DNA of 17,298 nt from Halomonas sp. (GCA_003560175.1 PWIZ01000116.1:1-17298); one strand, 5' to 3'; numbered from the stretch's first letter, positions 8,962-17,094 are shown. Numbers and translations are program-made. Notes: generated from the letters alone by a model not told the origin.

Positions 8962-11298
8962 ATGTCATACGAACGCGATGAACTTCATAGCTCTTCTGGC
9001 GCCTCTGCTGTCGGTATTGTCCGGGGTGGCGAGACTCTCAAGCAGCACCGTGACCGGGTGCTGGCCATGACCCGCAGTAGTGGCCACTATGCCGGGCTCG
9101 ATGCGCTAACCTTCCGGGACGAAGAGCCCATTCGCTATAATAAACTGTTCTCCCGGCTACGTGCCGGCGTGGTGGATGCCCGGGAAACCGCAAAAAAAAT
9201 CGCAGCATCTCCCATCGTCGAGCAGGAGGGTGAGCTCTGTTTTACCCTCTACAATGCCGCAGGCGATGCTATCGTAACCTCCACCGGTATCATCATTCAT
9301 GTGGGTACCATGGGGGCCGCTATTAAGTACATGATAGAGAATGATTGGGAGAGTAACCCGGGTGTCAATGATAAGGATATATTCTGCAACAATGACTCCC
9401 TGATTGGCAATGTACACCCATGCGACATCCATACCATAGTGCCCATCTTCTGGGAAGGTAAGCTGGTGGGATGGGTTGGAGGGGTGACCCATGTCATCGA
9501 TACCGGCTCCGTGGGTCCGGGCTCCATGTCCACGGGACAGGTCCAGCGTTTCGGAGACGGCTATTCAATAACCTGTCGCAAGATAGGTGCCAACGATACC
9601 CTGTTCCGCGATTGGCTCCACGAGAGCCAGCGCATGGTACGCACGACGCGCTACTGGATGCTCGACGAGCGTACCCGGGTAGCCGGCTGTCACATGATCC
9701 GGGACATGGTCGAGGAGCTGATCCGCGACGAGGGCATCGAAAGCTACTGGAAGTTCTGTTACGAGGCGGTGGAACACAGCAAGAGAGGACTACATGCGCG
9801 TATTAAGGCGATGACTATTCCCGGAAAGTATCGCCAGGTCGGTTTCGTGGACGTGCCCTACAAGCATGAAGATGTGCGTGTCCCCTCCGACTTCGCCAAG
9901 GTGGACACCATCATGCACACTCCTTCGGAGATCGAGATCCGTGGGGATGGTACCTGGCGTCTGGACTTCGATGGCGCCACTCGCTGGGGCTGGCATACCT
10001 ACAATGCCCATCAGGTGAGCTTCACCTCGGGCATCTGGGTCATGATGACTCAATCCCTGATCCCCTCCGAGATGATCAACGATGGTGCTGCCTATGGTAC
10101 CGAGTTCCGGCTGCCCAAGGGTACCTGGATGAATCCGGATGATCGGCGGGTCGCCTTCTCCTACGCCTGGCACTTCTTGGTCTCGAGCTGGACTGCTCTG
10201 TGGCGAGGGTTGAGTCGCTCCTATTTCGGGCGGGGCTACTTGGAGGAGGTCAACGCCGGGAATGCCAATACCTCCAACTGGCTGCAGGGGGGAGGCTTCA
10301 ACCAATACGACGAGATTCATGCCGTCAACAGCTTTGAGTGTGCCGCCAACGGGGTCGGGGCCTCGGCCTTCGGCGATGGCATCAGCCATGCCGCCGCCAT
10401 CTGGAATCCGGAAGGCGATATGGGGGATATGGAGATCTGGGAGCTGGCCGAGCCGCTCATCTATCTCGGGCGACAGATCAAGGCCAGCTCGGGTGGTTCA
10501 GGTAAATACCGGGGCGGTAGCGGCTGGGAAAGCCTGCGCATGGTCTGGAATGCTAAGGACTGGACCATGTTCTTCATGGGCAATGGCCATATCAGCTCGG
10601 ACTGGGGGCTGATGGGGGGCTTCCCGGCGGCTTCCGGCTATCGTTTTTGCGCGCATGACACTGGTCTCGAGGCGCTTATCGAGGCCGGTGAGCCTATTCC
10701 GCTCGGTGGGGATGTGGATCCGGGAGATCGAGCCTATGAAAAGCTCATCCCTGAGGCCCGGGTGAAGCGCGACAAACAGGCCATTACCACCGAGGAGATG
10801 TACAAGGACTATGACCTCTATCTCAATACCATGAAGGGCGGTCCTGGCTTCGGTGATCCGCTGGATAGAGACCCGCTGATGGTGGCGAGTGATATCGAAG
10901 AGGGGCATATCCTGCCGCGCTTCGCCGAGAAGATCTACGGGGTGGTGGTTAGCGAGGAAGCTGATGGCCATCGGGTAGATGCTGAAGCGACGCAGGTGTG
11001 CCGCCAGAAGATGCGGGAGGAGCGCCTGGCTCGCGCCATCCCGACCAGTGAGTGGATGAAGGAGGAGAGAGAGCGGATCCTGAACAAGGATGCCACGACC
11101 CAGGTGCAGCAGATGTTCGCCTCGTCCTTTCAGCTGAGTCAGCGTTTTCTTGATGAGTTCCGCGCCTTCTGGGAGCTTCCCGAGAGCTGGGAACTACGCG
11201 AGGAGGAGCTGGGGATTCCCCACTACGGTTCCCACTACCACATGGACCTCTCGGAGTTGCCGGACGTACGCACCGTCACCCTAGTGGACGAGGAGTAA
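8962..11298 (+). CDS. acxB: Acetone carboxylase alpha subunit (HyuB-type, Mn-binding catalytic subunit)
   Basis: Subunit carrying the Mn-dependent carboxylation site, where activated acetone and carboxyphosphate-derived CO2 form acetoacetate. With ATG 8962 it has 778 residues, against 776 recalled for the X. autotrophicus chain. His152 and Asp155 (in NVHPCDIH) and His177 (in GGVTH) have the spacing of the Mn ligands reported in that enzyme as His150, Asp153 and His175, with a constant offset of two. The hydantoinase B domain continues through GGGFNQYDEIH, SGGSGKYRGGSGWES and the C-terminal GGPGFGDPLDRDP. An in-frame ATG at 8923 would add 13 residues but lacks a ribosome site, while GGGAGAG (8949-8955) stands six bases before 8962. 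It follows acxA after 48 bp. Part of the gene is strikingly AT-rich (9301-9420). Confidence 0.96.
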   Translation: MSYERDELHSSSGASAVGIVRGGETLKQHRDRVLAMTRSSGHYAGLDALTFRDEEPIRYNKLFSRLRAGVVDARETAKKIAASPIVEQEGELCFTLYNAAGDAIVTSTGIIIHVGTMGAAIKYMIENDWESNPGVNDKDIFCNNDSLIGNVHPCDIHTIVPIFWEGKLVGWVGGVTHVIDTGSVGPGSMSTGQVQRFGDGYSITCRKIGANDTLFRDWLHESQRMVRTTRYWMLDERTRVAGCHMIRDMVEELIRDEGIESYWKFCYEAVEHSKRGLHARIKAMTIPGKYRQVGFVDVPYKHEDVRVPSDFAKVDTIMHTPSEIEIRGDGTWRLDFDGATRWGWHTYNAHQVSFTSGIWVMMTQSLIPSEMINDGAAYGTEFRLPKGTWMNPDDRRVAFSYAWHFLVSSWTALWRGLSRSYFGRGYLEEVNAGNANTSNWLQGGGFNQYDEIHAVNSFECAANGVGASAFGDGISHAAAIWNPEGDMGDMEIWELAEPLIYLGRQIKASSGGSGKYRGGSGWESLRMVWNAKDWTMFFMGNGHISSDWGLMGGFPAASGYRFCAHDTGLEALIEAGEPIPLGGDVDPGDRAYEKLIPEARVKRDKQAITTEEMYKDYDLYLNTMKGGPGFGDPLDRDPLMVASDIEEGHILPRFAEKIYGVVVSEEADGHRVDAEATQVCRQKMREERLARAIPTSEWMKEERERILNKDATTQVQQMFASSFQLSQRFLDEFRAFWELPESWELREEELGIPHYGSHYHMDLSELPDVRTVTLVDEE

Positions 11299-11304
11299 CC
11301 GCCG

Positions 11305-11331
11305 CCCGGCGACTCCGCCGAGTCGCCTGGG
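11305..11331 (+). other. Intercistronic hairpin between acxB and acxC
   Basis: CCCGGCGACTC (11305-11315), loop CGCC, then GAGTCGCC and GGG separated by a one-base bulge form an 11-bp stem just after the acxB stop. The only T run that follows is in CTTTCC, so a full terminator is unlikely. A role in protecting the upstream mRNA or lowering acxC expression is possible but inferred. Confidence 0.5.
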
Positions 11332-11368
11332 CTTTCCATGAGGCACAACAACAACTGGAGTTCACATT

Positions 11369-11875
11369 ATGAGCTATGAACGTACCAAGATCGCCGACCT
11401 GATCGATGGCACCATCGATCCCGAGACCCTGCACAAGATGCTTTCTACCCCCAAGGATGAAGAGTGGTTCGAGACCTATCTGGAGATACTGCAGGAGCGG
11501 GTACCCTGGGAAGATCGCATCATCCTGCCTCTCGGACCCAGGCTCTATATCGTGCAGGAGCAGGGGACCCATCGCTGGGTCATCAAATCCCAGGCCGGGC
11601 ATGTCTTCTGCGACTATCGGGAGAACTGGAAACTGCACGCCGTGATCTATGTCCGCGAGAGCCAGGAGCAGCTCAACGAGATCTATCCCGAGCTGATGGC
11701 CCCTTCGTCGGGGTGGCAAACCATCCGTGAGTATTACTGTCCCCTCAGTGGTGATCTGTTGGATGTGGAGGCGCCTACCGCCTGGTATCCCGTCATTCAT
11801 GACTTCGAGCCGGATATCGAAACCTTCTATCGAGACTGGCTGGGGCTGGAGGTGCCGGAAAGGGCGGCCGGCTGA
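11369..11875 (+). CDS. acxC: Acetone carboxylase gamma subunit
   Basis: Small subunit found specifically with acetone carboxylases; its exact role in assembly or catalysis is less clear than that of the other two. It is 168 residues, the size I recall for the Xanthobacter chain. Family features: MLSTPKDEEW near residue 31, ILPLGPRLYIVQEQ, ENWKLHA, EVEAPT-type segment (here DVEAPTAWYP) and HDFEPDIETFY near the C-terminus. The start is ATG with TGGAG eight bases upstream, 70 bp after acxB. Oddity: gamma subunits I recall carry CxCGHDFC and CPxCG, probably zinc ligands; here these read SQAGHVFC (74-81) and CPLSG (124-128), so three cysteines are replaced and Cys81 and Cys124 remain. No frameshift is seen, and the rest is well kept, so it is probably still functional. 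Confidence 0.94.
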   Translation: MSYERTKIADLIDGTIDPETLHKMLSTPKDEEWFETYLEILQERVPWEDRIILPLGPRLYIVQEQGTHRWVIKSQAGHVFCDYRENWKLHAVIYVRESQEQLNEIYPELMAPSSGWQTIREYYCPLSGDLLDVEAPTAWYPVIHDFEPDIETFYRDWLGLEVPERAAG

Positions 11876-11896
11876 CACGGCCATTGCCACGAAGTC

Positions 11897-11925
11897 GGGC
11901 GGCGGCCCCCAGGGGGCTGCCGCCC
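11897..11925 (+). terminator. Probable acx operon terminator hairpin
   Basis: GGGCGGCGGCCCCC (11897-11910) and GGGGGCTGCCGCCC (11912-11925) pair over 13 to 14 bp with one G-T wobble and a very short loop, 21 bp after the acxC stop. No T tract follows, so it may act only as a pause or a 3'-end protecting structure, or the end may be Rho-dependent. Confidence 0.5.
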
Positions 11926-12005
11926 GCTCGTGCTCCGATCGAAAGCCCCGTCGCTTGGCAGTAAAGCGTGGGGCTATGCCCGTTCGAGCAGCCTGCCGGC
12001 TTAGC

Positions 12006-12014
12006 TGCTATAAC
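12006..12014 (+). promoter_or_regulatory. Candidate extended -10 promoter for acxR
   Basis: TGCTATAAC is an extended -10 element (TGn plus TATAAC, five of six matches). No good -35 stands at 17 bp, which extended -10 promoters tolerate. An inverted repeat, AGCAGC (11987-11992) and GCTGCT (12004-12009), overlaps it and could be an operator. Predicted start is near 12021, leaving a leader of about 230 bases. Confidence 0.45.
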
Positions 12015-12254
12015 TAAGGGGCCGTGTGCCATCTACGCTATTTCAGTGGCGCTACCACAATCAAAAGAACTGAAGCAGCGCATCATGCCAGCCTGCCGGC
12101 AATGACAGGATGTCCGCGCTTCTGGCCCGGTAGTGGTCAGAGAGCGATCTTTTCCGGATCGGTACCGCCGGTCTGAGTCATGGTCGTGGTTGCGGCCCAG
12201 ACTAATGTAGGTCTTCGTGGCCGCACGGCTCGTCAGCCACGCTGGAGCAAACCT

Positions 12255-14198
12255 ATGCAGGATCGCCGACTTTATCGTGCCTGGGAGACCTTCCTCAGCC
12301 AAGGTGAGACTCCTACGGGCGTTCGTGACGAGGTGCTGGCTTCCTGGCAACGCTCACTGGACAGCAAAGTTCCGGTTGATCGATCCCATACTCAGACCCT
12401 GAGCGAGGGAGAGTTCTTTCGCATTCGCCAGCAGAGTGGCGCCTTCCTCGCCGCTGCCCAGCCGGCACTTCAGCAGGGGGGAGAGTTTCTTCGCGGTGCG
12501 CGCTCTATGGTGATGCTCAGCAATGCGCACGGGACGGTGCTCGATACCGTGGGCGATCCTCTGGCCATCGAGCTGGGTCAGGAGATAGGCCTGTGCCGTG
12601 GGGGGCTCTGGGATGAGGGACATATCGGGACCAATGCCATCGGCACGGCCTTGGCCAACCAGCAGCCGGTCACCATTCACGGCTATGAGCACTTTTGCTG
12701 TGAGGTCCAGCGCTGGACCTGCGCGGCAGCTCCCGTATTCAGCCCGCTGAGCCGGCGAATCCTCGGCGTGGTGGATCTCTCTGGTCCTGCCAGTACCTTC
12801 AGCCCTCAAGGTCTGGCCTACGTGGTGTCAGTGGCCCGGCAGATCGAAGGTGAGCTGCGCCAGCGTACTGAGACAGATCATCGCCGGATCATCGAGTGCT
12901 TTCTCCACGAGCGTCTCCGTTGGCAGCATCGGGATGCCATCGTGGTGAGCCGTACCGGCATGGTGGTCTACGGCAGTCCGGCAGCCAAGCGCCAGCTCGA
13001 GCGTGTGGCGGGGAACGTTTTCTACGAAGACAGCATTCCCCTGCTTCGTGATACTCCGAGTGAGGAATCCTTGGAGAAGCTGACGGCACGCCTTCCCACT
13101 GCCGAGATCTGTCCGCTCTTCGACGGTGACGAGTTCCTGGGAGTAATCATCGCGCCGCGTCCCGCTCGGTCTGAGCGCAGGGCTCGGTCGAGCGCAGCCT
13201 TGCTGGAGCCGCTGTCAGAGGGGGGCAGCGTGACCCTGGAGGGGCTGATCGGCGATAGCCCCGCCATGCAGTCGGCACGAGAGCGGGCCTCACGGCTGGC
13301 AGCCACGCATGCGCCGATCCTGATTGAAGGTGAAACTGGCGTAGGCAAGGAGCTGTTTGCCCGAGGTATTCATGCAGCCAGCGCTCAAGCCGGGCCTTTC
13401 GTGCCGGTCAACTGTGGAGCTCTGCCGAGGGACCTGATTGGCGGCGAAATGTTCGGATATGTGGGCGGCGCCTTTACTGGGGCCAGTCAGGAGGGGCGAC
13501 CGGGGAAGCTGGAGGCTGCTCACGGGGGCACCCTGTGTCTGGATGAGGTCAGCGAGATGCCCCTTGACCTCCAGCCTACTCTGTTGCGCATTCTCGAGGA
13601 TGGGGTGGTCTACCGAATCGGCAGCCATGAGCCCCGGCATGTCGATGCCAGGCTGCTCTCCATGACCAACCGCAACCTGCCAGAAGAGATCGCCGCCGGT
13701 CGCTTCCGGCAGGATCTCTACTACCGTATCGCCGCGATGCGCCTCAGGATACCGCCGCTTCGCGAGCGAGGGGACGATATTGCATTGCTGGCAGAGCACT
13801 TCCTTCATCGACAGGCGTGCCAGCAGGGTCGGCCCGCGCGGCGCCTCGCCGAGGAAGCGATGCAGGCGCTGCTGCGCTATCCCTGGCCGGGTAATGTGCG
13901 TCAGCTGCGCAATGTGATCACCACCACGGATGCCCTGGTCGATGCTCCCGTCATCTCCCTCCATGATCTACCTGAGGAGATCACTCAGTCATTGCCACTA
14001 TCTTCCGTACCGGCACGAGAGACGTCGGAGAGTGATCTGGCTAGCCTGCAGCGTCAGGCTATCGAACAGGCCCTCTTGCAGAGTGGTGGGAATATCTCCC
14101 AGGCGGCTCGTCGGCTGGGTATTGCCCGCTCAACCCTATACTGTCGAATTCGCGAACAGCGTATTCCGGTACCGGGACGCGAGCACTTTCCTGCATGA
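12255..14198 (+). CDS. acxR: Sigma-54-dependent transcriptional activator of the AcoR/AcxR type
   Basis: Probable activator of acxABC, an enhancer-binding protein that drives sigma-54 RNA polymerase by ATP hydrolysis. It is 647 residues from ATG 12255, which has GGAG seven bases upstream; the in-frame ATG at 12180 has none. Domains: an N-terminal sensory GAF region (about 60-210) with the AcoR-type segments GLWDEGHIGTNAIGTAL, GYEHFCCEVQRWTCAAAPV and GVVDLSG; an AAA+ domain with Walker A GETGVGKE (359-366), the sigma-54 contact loop GAFTGA (405-410), Walker B-like LCLDEV, and RQDLYYRI plus PPLRERGDD; and a C-terminal Fis-type helix-turn-helix (about 595-637) with NISQAARRLGIARSTLY. It lies downstream of acxC on the same strand; in Xanthobacter, as I recall, acxR is divergent from acxABC. 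The ligand is not readable from sequence; acetone or 2-propanol is inferred. Confidence 0.9.
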   Translation: MQDRRLYRAWETFLSQGETPTGVRDEVLASWQRSLDSKVPVDRSHTQTLSEGEFFRIRQQSGAFLAAAQPALQQGGEFLRGARSMVMLSNAHGTVLDTVGDPLAIELGQEIGLCRGGLWDEGHIGTNAIGTALANQQPVTIHGYEHFCCEVQRWTCAAAPVFSPLSRRILGVVDLSGPASTFSPQGLAYVVSVARQIEGELRQRTETDHRRIIECFLHERLRWQHRDAIVVSRTGMVVYGSPAAKRQLERVAGNVFYEDSIPLLRDTPSEESLEKLTARLPTAEICPLFDGDEFLGVIIAPRPARSERRARSSAALLEPLSEGGSVTLEGLIGDSPAMQSARERASRLAATHAPILIEGETGVGKELFARGIHAASAQAGPFVPVNCGALPRDLIGGEMFGYVGGAFTGASQEGRPGKLEAAHGGTLCLDEVSEMPLDLQPTLLRILEDGVVYRIGSHEPRHVDARLLSMTNRNLPEEIAAGRFRQDLYYRIAAMRLRIPPLRERGDDIALLAEHFLHRQACQQGRPARRLAEEAMQALLRYPWPGNVRQLRNVITTTDALVDAPVISLHDLPEEITQSLPLSSVPARETSESDLASLQRQAIEQALLQSGGNISQAARRLGIARSTLYCRIREQRIPVPGREHFPA

Positions 14199-14342
14199 TC
14201 AGGGGCGGTAGTGCCTAAGCGGCCGCCTGTTGGCCCTGCGCGACAGGCCGGAGTGCGCCAAGGCGCTCGGCCGCAACCGCACCTGTGGTGAGCGTGACAG
14301 GGCGTCCGAGTGACAGGGGCCTGTCTGAGTCGGTGTCAACTT

Positions 14343-14350
14343 GCTAGACT
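14343..14350 (+). promoter_or_regulatory. Possible extended -10 promoter for scpA-scpB-rluB
   Basis: TGCTAGACT, spanning 14342/3-14350, has TGn before TAGACT (four of six matches to TATAAT). Predicted start is near 14357, about 31 bases before scpA. The -35 region is poor. A small palindrome, GACAGG-GG-CCTGTC (14312-14325), covers it and could bind a regulator. Confidence 0.35.
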
Positions 14351-14387
14351 GGCCCGTTGACCCCGCGTCCCCGGAGAGCAACGCCGC

Positions 14388-15311
14388 GTGAGCGACACGC
14401 CCGATACCGCCAGCCCCGAGCAGGCCGTCGTCGTGGCCGAGCAGGCCGCGGTGCTCGGCCGACTGTTCAACGAGCCGATCACCGAGCTGCCGGAGGATCT
14501 CTATATCCCCCCGGAGGCGCTGCGGGTGTTCCTCGAGGCCTTCGAGGGGCCGCTGGATCTGCTGCTCTACCTGATCCGCCGTCAGAATCTCGACATCCTG
14601 GCCATCGATGTGGCCGCCATTACCCGCCAGTACATCGAGTACGTGGAGCTGATGAAGGCCATGGAGATCGAGCTGGCTGGGGAGTATCTGCTGATGGCGG
14701 CGATGCTTGCCGAGATCAAGTCACGGACCCTGCTGCCGCGCCCTCCCAAGGAGGGTGGCGACGACGAGGAGGCGGATCCCCGGGCCGAGCTGATCCGCCG
14801 CCTGCAGGAGTACGAACGGCTCAAGTACGCCGCCGAGTCGCTGGCCGAGTTGCCGCGGCTGGGCCGCGACTGGTTCCCGGCGAAGGCGGCGTTGCCGCCG
14901 CTGGAGAGCCGGGTGGTCCACCCCGAGGTGGAGCTGGGTGAGCTGCTGGGTGCGCTGGCGGGTATCCTGCGGCGGGCCGAGCTTACCCAGACCCACCATA
15001 TCAGCCGCGAGGTGCTCTCGACCCGGGAGCGCATGCTGGCGATCATGGCGCGGCTCAGCGACGGGCACTTCACCCCCTTCGAGGCCCTGTTTAGCCTGGA
15101 GGAGGGGCGCGCCGGCGTGATCGTGACCTTCATGGCGATCCTCGAGCTCGCCAAGGAGGCAATGATTGAGATCGTGCAGAATGCCCCGCTCTCGCCGATT
15201 CACGTGCGTGCCCGCACGTCGATAGAGGAGGGCGAGGCGGGTGAGCTGGATGATCTGGGGATTGAGGGAGAGAGCGCCTTCGCGGACGATGACGAGGGAG
15301 GTCGGCCATGA
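14388..15311 (+). CDS. scpA: Segregation and condensation protein A (kleisin)
   Basis: Kleisin subunit of the SMC-ScpAB condensin, bridging SMC heads with ScpB on the nucleoid. It is 307 residues. The hallmark N-terminal segment EGPLDLLLYLI (53-63) is followed by LDILAIDVAAITRQYIEY, GEYLLMAAMLAEIKSR, an RLQEYERLK segment, and a C-terminal winged-helix region around VIVTFMAILELAKE. The tail (about 280-307) is acidic. About 50 residues precede the hallmark motif, a modest N-terminal extension. The start is GTG 14388 with GGAGAG nine bases upstream. It is the first gene of a three-gene unit; its stop overlaps the scpB start as ATGA. Presence of ScpAB implies an SMC-type rather than a MukBEF condensin. 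Confidence 0.94.
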   Translation: MSDTPDTASPEQAVVVAEQAAVLGRLFNEPITELPEDLYIPPEALRVFLEAFEGPLDLLLYLIRRQNLDILAIDVAAITRQYIEYVELMKAMEIELAGEYLLMAAMLAEIKSRTLLPRPPKEGGDDEEADPRAELIRRLQEYERLKYAAESLAELPRLGRDWFPAKAALPPLESRVVHPEVELGELLGALAGILRRAELTQTHHISREVLSTRERMLAIMARLSDGHFTPFEALFSLEEGRAGVIVTFMAILELAKEAMIEIVQNAPLSPIHVRARTSIEEGEAGELDDLGIEGESAFADDDEGGRP

Positions 15312-16180
15312 CCGCCATGGAGTATCCCGAGGCCCTGGACGAGATCCTGGAGGCGGCGCTGCTGGCCGCCGGCGAGCCGCTCTCCTTGGAGCGCTTCGAG
15401 GGGCTCTTCGACGACCACGAGCGCCCTCCCAGGCGCGCCTTGCGCGAGGCGTTGGAGCGTCTGGGCGGGCGCCATGAACGCGGCGCCATGGAGCTGCTCG
15501 AGACCGCTTCGGGCTATCAGCTGCGCATCCGGCCGCGGCTCTCGGCCTGGATCTCGCGGCTGTGGGACGAGCGCCCGCAGCGCTATTCTCGCGCGCTGCT
15601 CGAGACCCTGGCGCTGATCGCTTACCGTCAGCCGGTGACCCGCGGCGACATTGAGCAGGTGCGCGGGGTCACGGTGAGTGGCTCGATCATGCGCACGCTG
15701 CTGGAGCGTGGCTGGATCCGCGTGGTGGGGCATCGCGATGTGCCGGGTCGACCGACGGTCTATGCCACCACGCGGCGCTTCCTCGACGATTTCGGCCTGA
15801 AGACCCTCGACGAGCTGCCGCCGATGCATGAGCTCAAGGCCTTCGAGGAGCCAGGGTCGATGAGAGAGCTCGAGGACGAGGCCCCGCCCCCGCCCCAGTT
15901 CGACCTGCTGGCTCAGGCCGACGAGGCGCCGGAAGAGGCGCCGAGAAAGGCGGCCGATGACCCGGCGCAAGACGAGATATTCCCGGAAGAGCGGGCCGAG
16001 GCCGGCTCCCCGGAAGCGACGGCCGGGAGGGCCGACGACAACCACGCCGGGACGGCGTCAGAGCGGTCAGGTCTGAGCTTCGCCGAACTCGAGGCTCGCC
16101 TGACCGAACGTGCCCGGAACCGCGTCGATGATGACGCTGCTCCGGGTGCGGAATCCACACCCAGTGAGAACGACTCATGA
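15308..16180 (+). CDS. scpB: Segregation and condensation protein B
   Basis: Winged-helix partner that binds ScpA as a dimer in the SMC condensin. It is 290 residues. The first 170 or so are the family core, with [18 protein letters not shown] at the start, a winged-helix segment [19 protein letters not shown] (about 97-115), and [18 protein letters not shown] (about 146-163). The remaining 120 residues are a low-complexity acidic, proline- and alanine-rich tail, ending with a short predicted amphipathic helix, [18 protein letters not shown]. It is translationally coupled to scpA by ATGA and has its own good site GGGAGG six bases upstream. Its stop again overlaps the rluB start as ATGA. Confidence 0.93.
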   Translation: MTAMEYPEALDEILEAALLAAGEPLSLERFEGLFDDHERPPRRALREALERLGGRHERGAMELLETASGYQLRIRPRLSAWISRLWDERPQRYSRALLETLALIAYRQPVTRGDIEQVRGVTVSGSIMRTLLERGWIRVVGHRDVPGRPTVYATTRRFLDDFGLKTLDELPPMHELKAFEEPGSMRELEDEAPPPPQFDLLAQADEAPEEAPRKAADDPAQDEIFPEERAEAGSPEATAGRADDNHAGTASERSGLSFAELEARLTERARNRVDDDAAPGAESTPSENDS

Positions 16181-17034
16181 GCACTACCAGCGAAAAACTT
16201 CAGAAGGTCCTGGCTCGCGCCGGTCTTGGCTCCCGCCGCGAGATGGAAACCGCCATCGCCGATGGCCGGGTCAAGGTCAACGGCCAGGTGGCCACCCTGG
16301 GCGACCGCATCGAGATGCGTGACAGGGTGCTCTTCGACAGCCGGCCGGTGACCCTGCGCGGTGCCGAAGAGGTGCCGCGCAGGGTCATCATGTACAACAA
16401 GCCCGAGGGCGAGCTCTGCACCCGCAAGGACCCGGAGGGCCGACGCACCGTCTTCGATCGTCTGCCGCGTCTCAAGGGTGAGCGCTGGATCGCTATCGGT
16501 CGCCTCGACATCAACACCAGTGGCCTGCTGCTGTTCACCACCGACGGCGAGCTGGCCAACCGCCTGATGCACCCCTCCACCCAGGTGGAGCGCGAGTATG
16601 CGGTGCGCGTCATGGGCCAGGTGACCCGCCAGAACGTGGTCGCCATGGTCGAGGGGGTGATGCTCGATGACGGCCCGGCGAGCTTCACCGACGTGCAGGA
16701 GTTCGGTGGCGAGGGCATCAACACCTGGTTCCATGTGGTGATCCAGGAGGGGCGTAATCGCGAGGTCCGCCGCCTATGGGAGTCCCAGGGGCTCACCGTT
16801 AGCCGCCTCAAGCGGGTGCGCTACGGCAATATCTTTCTCGACAAGCGGGCCAAGGCGGGCGAGTGGTTGGAGCTCTCCCAGGACGAGGTCGATGACCTGG
16901 CCGAGCTCGCCGGATTGGCCTCGCGCAAGGTGCCGGACCTGACCCCGGACGAGAAGAACCGCTGGAATCGCGACAAGAACAAGCGCAAGCCGGTGCAGGC
17001 TATGCGCAAGCCAAAGACCCGAACCCGCAGCTGA
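16177..17034 (+). CDS. rluB: 23S rRNA pseudouridine(2605) synthase
   Basis: Makes pseudouridine at position 2605 (E. coli numbering) of 23S rRNA during large-subunit assembly. It is 285 residues: an N-terminal S4 RNA-binding domain (about 6-55, with [16 protein letters not shown] and [10 protein letters not shown]), then the RsuA/RluB/E/F catalytic domain with [18 protein letters not shown], where Asp111 is the predicted nucleophile, and [13 protein letters not shown] basic tail ends the protein ([19 protein letters not shown]). RluB is favoured over RsuA, RluE and RluF by the tail and by the scpAB context common in Gammaproteobacteria. The start codon overlaps the scpB stop; its own ribosome site is weak, so coupling is likely. 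Confidence 0.92.
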   Translation: MSTTSEKLQKVLARAGLGSRREMETAIADGRVKVNGQVATLGDRIEMRDRVLFDSRPVTLRGAEEVPRRVIMYNKPEGELCTRKDPEGRRTVFDRLPRLKGERWIAIGRLDINTSGLLLFTTDGELANRLMHPSTQVEREYAVRVMGQVTRQNVVAMVEGVMLDDGPASFTDVQEFGGEGINTWFHVVIQEGRNREVRRLWESQGLTVSRLKRVRYGNIFLDKRAKAGEWLELSQDEVDDLAELAGLASRKVPDLTPDEKNRWNRDKNKRKPVQAMRKPKTRTRS

Positions 17035-17065
17035 TCGGCGACCCCGGCAAAAGGCAAAAAAGTCC

Positions 17066-17094
17066 TTGCCAGTAAGGGGGCAAATCAGTAATAT
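17066..17094 (+). promoter_or_regulatory. Sigma-70 promoter of the tRNA-Lys genes
   Basis: TTGCCA (17066-17071), a 17-bp spacer, then TAATAT (17089-17094). A C-rich discriminator (TTGCTCCCG) follows, as is frequent at stringently controlled stable-RNA promoters. Predicted start is near 17101, about 10 bases before the first mature tRNA. Confidence 0.75.

Larger units (their letters stand above)
11876..12254. other. Gene-free interval between acxC and acxR (379 bp)
   Basis: It holds the GC-rich hairpin at 11897-11925, a candidate extended -10 promoter at 12006-12014, and the 12-bp sequence CAGCCTGCCGGC twice, at 11989-12000 and 12089-12100, exactly 100 bp apart. One TCCGGA (12153-12158), the core of the upstream dyad of acxA, also occurs here. 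I see no convincing small gene or RNA. The frame open from 12180 into acxR has no ribosome binding site. Confidence 0.6.

Noticed and set aside
6760..11298. acxA/acxB as hydantoinase or 5-oxoprolinase genes
   Set aside because: They share that superfamily, but subunit sizes, long recalled sequence identity with acetone carboxylase and the presence of acxC point to acetone carboxylase.
11957..11975. TGGCAG upstream of acxR as a second sigma-54 promoter
   Set aside because: There is no GC at the required 10-bp spacing from the GG, so it fails the invariant part of the consensus.
12180..12254. 25-residue N-terminal extension of AcxR
   Set aside because: It lacks a ribosome binding site, whereas ATG 12255 has GGAG at good spacing and begins the family-like sequence.
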